From contig CAYVIZ010000021.1 of the NCBI GenBank assembly GCA_964451715.1, positions 1-21,411 of the forward strand: a DNA stretch of 21,411 bases, written 5' to 3'. The stretch comes from Tiamatella sp964451715 (lineage in GTDB: Archaea; Thermoproteota; Thermoprotei_A; Sulfolobales; Acidilobaceae). Made by a program: the position numbers and the translations under genes. This document shows positions 14,233 through 20,743 of this stretch, piece after piece; positions within the stretch are counted from its first letter, which is position 1, and every line of letters begins with the position of its first letter. The notes beneath the pieces were generated by a model, which was given only the letters and a program-made list of their open reading frames with translations, ran no database searches and was not told the DNA's origin.

Positions 14233-15249
14233 TTACCACCTACTCCATACGGGTCTTGTTATGCTACGGTATATGTATACTGTGAACGCTGCCAGCGTCA
14301 GGGTGAACCCTGCTAGGAAGGCGGTCATCTCCGCCTGGCTTACATCCACTTTGACACTACCCCCCACGGTATGGCCCATAGCCTCCAGCTCCCTTGGAGA
14401 GGGGCATCTCGACTTGTTGTAGAGCACTATATACACGCTGCCACCGTTCTCCCTCGTCTCCTCCCTCGTCTGGTTAACATAACTATACCCGTTGAGAGGA
14501 TACGACAACACTATCCTCCTCTCGTCGGGAACAGTGTCTAGGGGGACGAGTCTATCCATGACACGGGGCTCGCCGGACTCGTCCTGGTATACGATCCATG
14601 CATGGCCTGCAACACCCTCTATATGGTATTCCAGCCCGCCCGACTTCAATACAGAAGAGTAGCCCGGGATGACTAGGAGCCCTGTCGCCATAACGCTGGG
14701 GATACCGTAGGCTCTCGTCAATGTGACGACTAGTATGGCCAAGTCATCACAGTCGCCGTATCCTAGTTTTATGGTCTCCCAGGGATAGTGGGGATAGTCT
14801 CCGACCCTGTACTTGTAGTGGCTGTACACGTAGTCCGCTATCTTTCTCATCCTCTCACTCATATTGTACTTGTCTAGACCGAGCCTTGAGAGCTCCGTCT
14901 TGATGAGGCGTTGGACTACTGGGTGGGTATAGTTGTACAGGCTAGTCGGCCCGGTTCCCAGGGGCGCCACCCTGTATCTCTCCATGCCCCCTGGGATACT
15001 CCACTTCACGACCATGCATTCGTAGTAGGGGGTTGAAACCATTGAGAGGTACTCGGAGACCTGGCCTCCTATATTCTCGAAGCCTGGTTCCCCGAGGGAG
15101 AACCCTGAAGCTGTGGAATGGGTGTTGTCTGGTATGTAGGCGTATAATACCATGTATGAGGCGCCTCCAGCCGAGGCTAGGGCTGGCTGTGCATGTAACG
15201 CTAGCACTATAGCCGGCAGCAACGCTAGGGCGCTTAGGCGGGCCAACAT
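14233..15249 (-). CDS. Secreted, membrane-anchored transglutaminase-like protein
   Basis: This protein has about 339 aa. An N-terminal signal peptide (hydrophobic to about residue 19, then AQPALAS before the likely cut) exports it. The transglutaminase-like core has the nucleophile Cys167 in GYGDCDDLAIL, His216 in GHAWIVY and a likely Asp232 in RVMDRLVP, so all three catalytic positions are present. A C-terminal span (about 308-327) followed by a basic tail anchors it with the enzyme outside the cell. Four N-x-S/T sequons (NYT, NMS, NQT, NKS) fit archaeal surface glycosylation. Proteins like this are usually proteases or peptidoglycan-unrelated cross-linkers; the substrate is unknown. A GTG lies inside the SD at 15255; ATG 15249 or TTG 15246 is more likely. 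RNase Z follows 7 bases later in the same operon. Confidence 0.8.
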   Translation of the reverse strand: MLARLSALALLPAIVLALHAQPALASAGGASYMVLYAYIPDNTHSTASGFSLGEPGFENIGGQVSEYLSMVSTPYYECMVVKWSIPGGMERYRVAPLGTGPTSLYNYTHPVVQRLIKTELSRLGLDKYNMSERMRKIADYVYSHYKYRVGDYPHYPWETIKLGYGDCDDLAILVVTLTRAYGIPSVMATGLLVIPGYSSVLKSGGLEYHIEGVAGHAWIVYQDESGEPRVMDRLVPLDTVPDERRIVLSYPLNGYSYVNQTREETRENGGSVYIVLYNKSRCPSPRELEAMGHTVGGSVKVDVSQAEMTAFLAGFTLTLAAFTVYIYRSITRPVWSRW

Positions 15250-15280
15250 GTACACCTATCAGAACACGTTATTCCTAGTC

Positions 15281-15296
15281 CTAATTAGTTAATTAG
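15281..15296. promoter_or_regulatory. Palindromic A/T box shared by two divergent genes
   Basis: CTAATTA-GT-TAATTAG is a perfect 7-bp inverted repeat with a 2-base centre. It sits 32-47 bases before the minus-strand ATG (15249) and 37-52 bases before the plus-strand GTG (15333), a suitable TATA position for both. Either TBP uses it in both directions or a regulator binds across it. Confidence 0.45.
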
Positions 15297-15332
15297 TGCC
15301 GGGACGAGAGTAATATTATTGGTGGCAACAGG

Positions 15333-15692
15333 GTGGCCAAGATCCAGAAGGCGGTAGGCGTGTATAGGAACGGAGCCATCAAGCTAGAGGGGGAAGTAGA
15401 GCTCGACGAGGGGGAGAGTGTGGAGCTCATAATACTGAGGAAGGGGGGAGGTGTTAGTACAAGCACCCTCTACATTGAGCATGAGAAGGGCGGGGAGAAG
15501 ATTATTACTCAGGGCGTCTGCCTGGTCGAGTCGCTTCCATCTAAGCTTTCATCGATAGAGTTGAAGGACGCTGTGGAGTCGTTGTTCTCACCGGCAGCCC
15601 CGCCGCTCATGGATCCAGGTCTAGGTAGGCTTGAACTGTATAGGATGATCCTAGACAAGCTGGGTGGGGACAAGGCTAGGAGTGGGAAGTGA
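15333..15692 (+). CDS. DUF104/AF2212-like small protein with C-terminal extension
   Basis: This is a 119-aa protein with a GTG start and GGTGG 7 nt upstream. Residues 6-36 (AVGVYRNGAIKLEGEVELDE, then GESVELIIL) match the beta-rich DUF104/AF2212 fold, often the antitoxin of VapBC-type pairs. The remaining 80 residues are not typical: a Gly-rich linker, a strand pair and a helical tail (LGRLELYRMILDKLGG). No PIN-domain toxin gene lies beside it, so a toxin-antitoxin role is not supported here. The 3' end overlaps the convergent degenerate radical-SAM gene by 17 bases. It may instead be a DNA-binding regulator of the divergent surface-protein gene (inference). Confidence 0.65.
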   Translation: MAKIQKAVGVYRNGAIKLEGEVELDEGESVELIILRKGGGVSTSTLYIEHEKGGEKIITQGVCLVESLPSKLSSIELKDAVESLFSPAAPPLMDPGLGRLELYRMILDKLGGDKARSGK

Positions 15693-16548
15693 GGCCCAGC
15701 CCCGCAGGGTTCACCCACTCGGTTGAGACCCCTTTCTTCACCATGGAATCCCTTCCCGGGTTCCGTCTACTACACACCCTCCTAAAGGGGAGCGGCGAGC
15801 CGCAGTAGCCGCATTCCGAGCCGGGTGTCACCTTGTAACCTACAGCTATACCGTTAACTCTGCTGACAATCTTTCTACCGCATACAGGGCATTCCGTGTC
15901 GTCTATTATCCACCTCTCGCTATCCCTCACATAGACGAAGCTGAACCCGTTCTCCTTCAGCGAGTCAGCCAGCTTCTCCGATTTAACGATGCTGGCCTGC
16001 CCCTGGTACTCAACATGTATGATTGTATCCCCTCTCAGAGGCTCCAGGAACGGGGCAAGGGGTGCTCTTCTAAGCGTCTCCACGTAGAATACTATCTCCA
16101 AGTGGACTCCGCTTGAGGAGGCCTCCTCCAGGCTCTCCCGTACCCTGAGAGGGGATGCCCCCCTGTACTTCCCGGGGAAGACGTCGTAGACCAGGGCCTC
16201 TACAGTATCCGGTATCCCTGTGAATCCCTGCGTCCTAGCTGCTACAGGCTTGCCGTCGAGGAGCTCGCTGGGAGCAGACTCCAGGGGCTCTATCCCGTCT
16301 AGGAAGATGAAGTCTGGCTTCCACGAGTCGACCAGTCTTAGGAGCCTGCCTGTATCCACTTTGAAGGGGGAGAGAACCACGGGGTCCACGTTCAGTTCGC
16401 CTATATAGCATGTACTGCACGTGAAGGGCTTTACCTCCCTGTGGGGCAACACTATCCTAGCCCCTATACCGCCTAGGCAGTAGTGGTAGAGAGGCGCTCC
16501 CTCGGGGAGCATTCTCCCCAGTGCAAGTATTTCAGTAGTATCACTCAA
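15676..16548 (-). CDS. Degenerate radical-SAM-like protein, diverged paralogue of the 17373-18464 enzyme
   Basis: This is a 290-aa protein with a TTG start. Reading it beside the AmmeMemoRadiSam-type enzyme at 17373-18464 shows colinear similarity: PLYHY (19-23) with PLMHF; K40-x3-C44-x2-C47 with C93-x3-C97-x2-C100; DGIEP (84-88) with the YNEP region; SPLRVRESLEEASSSGVHLE with the matching helix-strand; FVYVRDSERWIIDDTEC with HVYLGNVWGHRLENTYC. The C-terminal zinc-ribbon cysteines C220/C223/C246/C249 have exactly the same spacing. The first Cys of the cluster triad is Lys, so a normal radical-SAM 4Fe-4S cluster is unlikely. It lacks the N-terminal Cys-rich domain and has a unique 40-residue tail. 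The divergent position suggests it assists or regulates the intact enzyme (inference). Confidence 0.72.
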   Translation of the reverse strand: MSDTTEILALGRMLPEGAPLYHYCLGGIGARIVLPHREVKPFTCSTCYIGELNVDPVVLSPFKVDTGRLLRLVDSWKPDFIFLDGIEPLESAPSELLDGKPVAARTQGFTGIPDTVEALVYDVFPGKYRGASPLRVRESLEEASSSGVHLEIVFYVETLRRAPLAPFLEPLRGDTIIHVEYQGQASIVKSEKLADSLKENGFSFVYVRDSERWIIDDTECPVCGRKIVSRVNGIAVGYKVTPGSECGYCGSPLPFRRVCSRRNPGRDSMVKKGVSTEWVNPAGLGLTSHS

Positions 16549-16585
16549 CCCCCTACACGACCCCCAGACGCGTTTGGATCCTGGT

Positions 16586-16617
16586 AAGTTATAACTTGCG
16601 GCTGCCTATTTTATAAG
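16586..16617. promoter_or_regulatory. Divergent promoter of the degenerate radical-SAM-like gene and the AlaX operon
   Basis: AAGTTATAACTT (16586-16597) is a perfect 12-bp palindrome placed as TATA box for the minus gene (start 16548). TTTTATAAG (16609-16617) is the TATA box for alaX; it predicts transcription start near 16640 and a nearly leaderless mRNA. GCCTA (16604-16608) and TAGGC (16618-16622) flank this second box as a 5-bp inverted repeat. Confidence 0.55.
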
Positions 16618-16645
16618 TAGGCCGGATAACAGGGGGCGAGCTGGT

Positions 16646-17353
16646 GTGACAGTACTCCTCTACATGGATGACTCCTATCTAAGAGAGTTCGATGCGACTG
16701 TTTCCAAGACCGGGCCCGGATGGGTTGTACTGGATAGGACGGCGTTTTATCCTCGGGGAGGAGGCTTGCCCTGCGACAGAGGGCTGCTCTTGAGCGGTGG
16801 TAGGGAGCTTGTTGTGGAGAAGGTGGTTAAAGAGGAGGGTGAGGTGAGGCACTACCTGAAGGAGGAGCCGCCGGGGGAGGGCTCCCTGGTTCACGGTGTT
16901 TTAGACTGGGATAGAAGGTATAGGGTCATGAGGACCCATACTGGTCTCCATGTTCTCATAGCGGTGCTCAACAGGATGGCGGGTGTGCTCGTTACCGGGA
17001 ACCAGATAGGCCTAGAGGAGAGCAGGGTTGACGTTAACCTGGAGAAGCCTGATAGGAGCCTGGTCGAGGAAGCCTTCGAGGAGGCTAACAGGCTGCTGGG
17101 GAAGGGTATAGAGGTCAAGATATACTATATGAACAGGGAGGAGGCGCTGAGAATACCGGGGATAGTCAAGCTGGCCAAGGCGCTTCCCCCTAGCGTGGAG
17201 AAGCTTAGGATAGTAGAGATACCGGGCGTGGATATACAGGCCGACGGAGGCCCACACGTGAGGAACACGGGTGAAGTAGGCAGGCTCGTGTTCCTCAGGC
17301 TCAAGAATAAGGGGAGGAACAACAGGAGGATATACTTTAAGATAGAACCCTGA
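16646..17353 (+). CDS. alaX: Alanyl-tRNA editing protein AlaX
   Basis: This 235-aa free-standing homologue of the alanyl-tRNA synthetase editing domain hydrolyses Ser-tRNA(Ala). The N-terminal AlaRS-like barrel has TAFYPRGGGLPCDRG (32-46). The editing centre has HTGLH (98-102, zinc ligands H98 and H102), and the C-terminal motif is ADGGPHVRNTGEVG (199-212) with H204. The Cys of the canonical CGGxH is Asp200 here; as far as I remember, an Asp at this place is common in archaeal AlaX-M. The closing NKGRNNRRIYF is typical. Size fits AlaX-M. The start is GTG 16646, only a few bases from the predicted transcription start. It is followed after 19 bases by the radical SAM gene, so they are probably one operon. 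Confidence 0.92.
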   Translation: MTVLLYMDDSYLREFDATVSKTGPGWVVLDRTAFYPRGGGLPCDRGLLLSGGRELVVEKVVKEEGEVRHYLKEEPPGEGSLVHGVLDWDRRYRVMRTHTGLHVLIAVLNRMAGVLVTGNQIGLEESRVDVNLEKPDRSLVEEAFEEANRLLGKGIEVKIYYMNREEALRIPGIVKLAKALPPSVEKLRIVEIPGVDIQADGGPHVRNTGEVGRLVFLRLKNKGRNNRRIYFKIEP

Positions 17354-17372
17354 ACCCCGGGGGGTGTAGGCT

Positions 17373-18464
17373 TTGAGCGAACCCGCTGGGAGGCCCCACG
17401 TAAGGGAGGCCGACTTCTGGGAGCCCGTAGAGGGTAAGCCCGGGTATGTTAGGTGCAACCTTTGCCATAAGCGCTGCGTTATAGCCCCCGGGAAGTACGG
17501 CGTCTGCGGGGTCAGGAAGAATATTGACGGCAGGCTCTACACCATGGTCTACGGGCTCCTCTCCGCTGTTCATTTAGACCCTATCGAGAAGAAGCCCCTG
17601 ATGCACTTCTACCCGGGCAGCTCAACTCTCAGCGTGTCGACTGTCGGATGCAACTTCTTCTGCAAGTTCTGCCAGAACTGGGAGATAAGCCAGTCCAGGC
17701 TGGAGGAGGGGCTCTACGGGGTGTACATGACTCCCGAGCAGGTGGTGGAGGAGGCTGTGAACCTGGGGGCGGACGGGATCACATACACGTATAACGAGCC
17801 CACGGTATTCTATGAGTTCATGTATGACACTGCCCGCATAGCCAGGGAGAAGGGGCTCTACAATACAATGGTCACGAACGGATATATGACCCCGGAGGCT
17901 ATAAGGAAGCTGGGAGGCCTCATAGACGCCGCCACAGTAGACTTCAAGGGCGGGGGTAGCAGGGAGTTCTACAGGAGGATAATGGGTGTCTGGGACCCGG
18001 AGCCCATCTATGAGAGCATACTTGAAATGAAGAAGCAGAACTGGTTCCTGGAGATAACAAACCTCGTTGTCCCCCAGATAGGGGACAAGCCCGAGGATGT
18101 GCGGAGGCTGGCCCGATGGGTAGCCGACAACCTGGGCCCCGAGACCCCATTCCACCTGCTTAGGTTCCATCCCGACTACAAGCTGAGAAACCTGCCTTCC
18201 ACGCCCCTCGAGACGTTGGAGAAGCTGGCTAGGATAGCTATGAATGAGGGCTTAAAGCATGTCTACCTGGGAAACGTGTGGGGCCACAGGCTGGAGAACA
18301 CCTATTGCCCGCGCTGTGGCTACCTAGTCATAGAGAGGTACGGCTTCTATATAACAGCCTGGAGGCTTGGCAGGGATAACGCCTGCCCCAACTGTGGTTA
18401 TAAACTCAATATAAGAGGCACATACAAGGGGGGAGTTGCGAGGCCCCGCTTCGGCTTGTTCTAG
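17373..18464 (+). CDS. AmmeMemoRadiSam-type radical SAM enzyme
   Basis: This is a 363-aa protein. The N-terminal Cys box (C28, C31, C35, C45: CNLCHKRCVIAPGKYGVCG) precedes the radical SAM cluster motif C93-x3-C97-x2-C100 in GCNFFCKFCQNWEIS. YNEPT (140-144) and the VDFKGG strand (189-194) follow the usual COG1180 pattern. A C-terminal zinc ribbon has C312/C315 and C338/C341. This set matches the radical SAM member of the AmmeMemoRadiSam system (AMMECR1, MEMO, radical SAM), whose substrate is not established to my knowledge. Neither the MEMO nor the AMMECR1 gene is in this window. The start is TTG with GGGGTG 6 nt upstream. It is cotranscribed with alaX and divergent from a degenerate paralogue. 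Confidence 0.92.
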   Translation: MSEPAGRPHVREADFWEPVEGKPGYVRCNLCHKRCVIAPGKYGVCGVRKNIDGRLYTMVYGLLSAVHLDPIEKKPLMHFYPGSSTLSVSTVGCNFFCKFCQNWEISQSRLEEGLYGVYMTPEQVVEEAVNLGADGITYTYNEPTVFYEFMYDTARIAREKGLYNTMVTNGYMTPEAIRKLGGLIDAATVDFKGGGSREFYRRIMGVWDPEPIYESILEMKKQNWFLEITNLVVPQIGDKPEDVRRLARWVADNLGPETPFHLLRFHPDYKLRNLPSTPLETLEKLARIAMNEGLKHVYLGNVWGHRLENTYCPRCGYLVIERYGFYITAWRLGRDNACPNCGYKLNIRGTYKGGVARPRFGLF

Positions 18465-18477
18465 AAACAGAGGAGGA

Positions 18478-18555
18478 GAGGGGCCTCTACCGCTGAAAGC
18501 TCGTCACCGGAATCGAGGGGTCCTCAGGCACTGGCGGTTTATTCACGGGCCCCTC
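18478..18555. other. Possible folded element between convergent genes
   Basis: GAGGGGCC (18478-18485) pairs with GGCCCCTC (18548-18555). Inside, ACCGC (18489-18493) pairs with GCGGT (18534-18538), and the centre can form GAGG-GGT-CCTC (18515-18525) or CTCG/CGAG (18500-18503, 18514-18517). It fills most of the 107-base gap between the stops of the radical SAM gene and the aminotransferase gene. It could be a two-way terminator, an mRNA 3' stabiliser or a small RNA. It has no good C/D box set. Confidence 0.4.
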
Positions 18556-18571
18556 CTATTACATTGTATTG

Positions 18572-19813
18572 TCAGGGCTTGGTTTTAGAGAGTAGCTCCT
18601 CCACAGCCTCTCTTATGAGTGATGTACCCTTCCTTATCACGTCCTTGCTCGTTGCGAAGCTGAACCTGACGTGGTTTACTCCTGCCTTGTCGGGGAACGA
18701 GTCTCCGGGGAGTATTATCACACCCTTCTCCTCTAGCAGGTAGTTGACGAATTCGTGTGTATTCATGCCTATCATGCCGAGGAGCCTCTCTATCCTCGGG
18801 TACAGGTAGAAGGCTCCGTGGGGCAGGTAGCTCTCGAAACCCGGTATGCGGGTGAGCTCTGTGTGGAGCAGCTCTGCCCTCTCCTTGAACTCTTGGACCA
18901 TCTCCCTTACAGGGCTCCAGTCCCCTTTCAACGCGGCTACACCGGCCTTCTGGACGAAGCTGGGCGCGCAGCTGTACATGGTTACCGCTAGTGCTGTAAG
19001 CCTGGGTATCACCTCTTTCCTGGCCACGACGTATCCTAGCCTCCACCCGGTCATTGAGAAGGTCTTGGAGAACCCGTTTATGACGATGCTCGTGTCCCTC
19101 CAGTCCTCATAGTCGAGGAGGCTCTTGAACTCTCCGTGGAAGACGAAGTTGTCGTATATCTCGTCTGATACCAGCAGTATACCCTTCTCCCTGGCTATCT
19201 CGACTAGCGAGTCTATCTGCCCCGGGGAGAATATGCTGCCAGTAGGGTTGTGGGGGTTGTTTATTACTATGGCCTTAGTCTTACTGGTTATCTTCTCGAG
19301 TATCTTCTCCTCGTTTATCACGAAGCCTTTCCCAGGGACGAAGTCGGCTGCGGCGAACACGGGTTTGCCTCTCCTCATCTTTACTACCATGGCGTAGGCG
19401 TAGTAGCTCGGCTCTACTATTACTACCTCGTCTCCCTCAGTAACGTAGGAGGCGAGCGCCAGGTATATAGCCGTCTTGGCTCCCGGGGTTACCACTATCT
19501 CGTCCGGAGACACGTCTCCCTTATACCTCGAGTTCAGATAGTCCGCTATAGCCTCCCTCAGCTCCGGTATCCCCGCTGTCTCAGTGTATCCCGTGAACCC
19601 CTCGTCCAGGGCCTTCTTAGCAGCGTCTACTATGTGCTTTGGAGTAGGGAAGTCCGGCTGGCCTATTCCGAAGCTGTATATGGGTATGCCCTTACGCTTC
19701 TGGACCTCCCTAGCCTTCGCTATAAACGCGAACCCTGTTTCACCCTGTATCGACTGGACCTCGGGTGAGAGGTTCAGCGACGGCTTCTCCGGGCCGGTCA
19801 AAATGTTTTTCAC
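18572..19813 (-). CDS. Class I/II PLP-dependent aminotransferase (aspartate aminotransferase-like)
   Basis: This 413-aa fold-type I transaminase transfers an amino group between an amino acid and a 2-oxo acid such as 2-oxoglutarate. Features are IGQPDFPTP (50-58), TPGAKTAIYLAL (109-120, PLP phosphate loop), NNPHNPTG (185-192), DEIYD (217-221), the Schiff-base Lys250 in GFSKTFSMTGWRLGY, and the substrate-carboxylate Arg in HVRFSFA near the C-terminus. It belongs to the broad AspAT subgroup; aspartate, aromatic or 2-aminoadipate specificity cannot be told apart. The N-terminal 20 residues are longer than usual. The start is GTG 19813, close to the predicted transcription start from an A/T box at 19841-19850. 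No pathway genes are nearby. Confidence 0.93.
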   Translation of the reverse strand: MKNILTGPEKPSLNLSPEVQSIQGETGFAFIAKAREVQKRKGIPIYSFGIGQPDFPTPKHIVDAAKKALDEGFTGYTETAGIPELREAIADYLNSRYKGDVSPDEIVVTPGAKTAIYLALASYVTEGDEVVIVEPSYYAYAMVVKMRRGKPVFAAADFVPGKGFVINEEKILEKITSKTKAIVINNPHNPTGSIFSPGQIDSLVEIAREKGILLVSDEIYDNFVFHGEFKSLLDYEDWRDTSIVINGFSKTFSMTGWRLGYVVARKEVIPRLTALAVTMYSCAPSFVQKAGVAALKGDWSPVREMVQEFKERAELLHTELTRIPGFESYLPHGAFYLYPRIERLLGMIGMNTHEFVNYLLEEKGVIILPGDSFPDKAGVNHVRFSFATSKDVIRKGTSLIREAVEELLSKTKP

Positions 19814-19840
19814 CGAATCCTATATTATTAGGATCCCCCT

Positions 19841-19884
19841 ATTATTACTTAGTGCAGCCCGGAGAACAGGCTGCTGGAGCCTGT
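19841..19884. promoter_or_regulatory. Divergent promoter with alternative hairpins
   Basis: ATTATTACTT (19841-19850) is an A/T box usable in both directions, towards GTG 19813 (minus) and GTG 19898 (plus). Next to it, GCAGCC/GGCTGC (19854-19859, 19869-19874) and ACAGGCT/AGCCTGT (19866-19872, 19878-19884) are two perfect inverted repeats that overlap and cannot both form. The second ends just before the SD AAGGGTG. Confidence 0.4.
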
Positions 19885-19897
19885 AAGGGTGTAGGAA

Positions 19898-20404
19898 GTG
19901 GCTAAGAAGAAGACACTAGTATACATGAAGGGCTTCAAGGCGGATACGATAGAAGTAGGAGGCGTGAGGCTCGGCGTGCTTAGAAGGGTTTCAGAGGAGT
20001 GGAGGGAGGCGAGCCTGAAGGGTGTTAGAAGCCCCCTCGATGCACTGATCAACTATGCTTCACGCATCTCTAAGGAGAAGAAGCTGCGTGACGCCGACTA
20101 CGTGGAAGTCACCGTTGAAGCCCCCGGCCTCGTGGTCACCCACGGCGGCAACCCCGGCTATGAGTGGGGTGAAGCCCTCTGCTTCAAGCCCAGCAGGCTT
20201 CTCCGTGTGGGGATAGTAGAGGCGGGGGACGAGGCAGCGGGTAAGTACGAGTTGAAGGAGGATAATATTAACTGGTACAATGTCAAGGACGAGGACGTCT
20301 ACGTCTTCGAAGGCTTCTGCGAGTCGGAGAAGAATCCCCTCCTAGTCATACTTGAATGCGAGGATGAGAGGAGGATCCTCACTCAATGTAAACCCGGCTC
20401 TTAG
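19898..20404 (+). CDS. Protein of unknown function
   Basis: This is a 168-aa protein with a GTG start and GGGTG 6 nt upstream. I do not recognise the family. The N-terminus is basic (MAKKKTLVYMKGFK), followed by a strand-rich part with GVRLGVL, an amphipathic helix (SEEWREASLKGVRSPLDALI) and strands around DADYVEVTVEAPGLVVTHGG. Three Cys (FCES, LECED, TQCKP and one in EALCFKP) are scattered without a metal motif. It has no signal peptide or membrane span, so it should be cytosolic. It is divergent from the aminotransferase and overlaps the convergent zinc-finger gene by 26 bases. Codon use and the SD make it a real gene. Confidence 0.65.
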   Translation: MAKKKTLVYMKGFKADTIEVGGVRLGVLRRVSEEWREASLKGVRSPLDALINYASRISKEKKLRDADYVEVTVEAPGLVVTHGGNPGYEWGEALCFKPSRLLRVGIVEAGDEAAGKYELKEDNINWYNVKDEDVYVFEGFCESEKNPLLVILECEDERRILTQCKPGS

Positions 20405-20675
20405 CCCTGAGTATCCTCTCCCCCTCCCGGATAACCATCTCCCTTATCTCCTCCCCATGCATACGTACAAGATGCAGGTATAGGCCCCTCCTGCTCAGGC
20501 CGCGTTTACCGCAGAGCACACATATATACTTGTTGTCGCCGTCCCTCTTCGAGAGGAGGAGGCCCACGTTCCTGACCGCGTGGACGATGTTCCTGGGAAG
20601 GACTGGGGTATCGAAGTCGCTGGGTGACATTAACCCTGCTGCAAGCCTTGCAACGTATATGTCCAGCCTATTCAT
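20379..20675 (-). CDS. Small C2H2 zinc-finger protein
   Basis: This protein has 98 aa from ATG 20675. The C-terminal half holds one classical finger, C52-x2-C55-x12-H68-x4-H73 (YICVLCGKRGLSRRGLYLHL, then VRMHG), flanked by a basic/acidic helix. The N-terminal half (residues 1-40) is helical with no known motif. Archaeal single C2H2 fingers can bind DNA or partner proteins; no target is evident. The frame is open to GTG 20705, but a TATA-like stretch at 20708-20725 puts transcription start near 20690, so that GTG would not be in the mRNA. The last 26 bases overlap the convergent 168-aa gene. An unknown gene lies just upstream on the same strand. Confidence 0.7.
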   Translation of the reverse strand: MNRLDIYVARLAAGLMSPSDFDTPVLPRNIVHAVRNVGLLLSKRDGDNKYICVLCGKRGLSRRGLYLHLVRMHGEEIREMVIREGERILRAKSRVYIE

Positions 20676-20707
20676 GAAAAGGCCCGATCTGGGCACAAAT
20701 AGCACCG

Positions 20708-20725
20708 TTTATTATAGTTATAACG
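20708..20725 (-). promoter_or_regulatory. TATA-like region for the zinc-finger gene
   Basis: This is A/T-rich DNA, reading TTATAACTATAATAAA on the minus strand, in the 38-base gap after the upstream gene. It predicts transcription start near 20690, a short distance before ATG 20675. Confidence 0.45.
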
Positions 20726-20743
20726 TAGGGTGGAATATATCTT

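Noticed and set aside
15333..15692. Toxin-antitoxin module
   Set aside because: The DUF104-like part fits an antitoxin fold, but no PIN-domain or other small toxin gene is adjacent on the same strand.
17622..18170. 182-aa minus-strand open frame
   Set aside because: It is a shadow of the radical SAM gene, whose motifs and SD are unambiguous.
19250..19768. 172-aa plus-strand open frame
   Set aside because: It is a shadow of the aminotransferase gene; its Tyr/Leu/Val-rich content reflects antisense codons.
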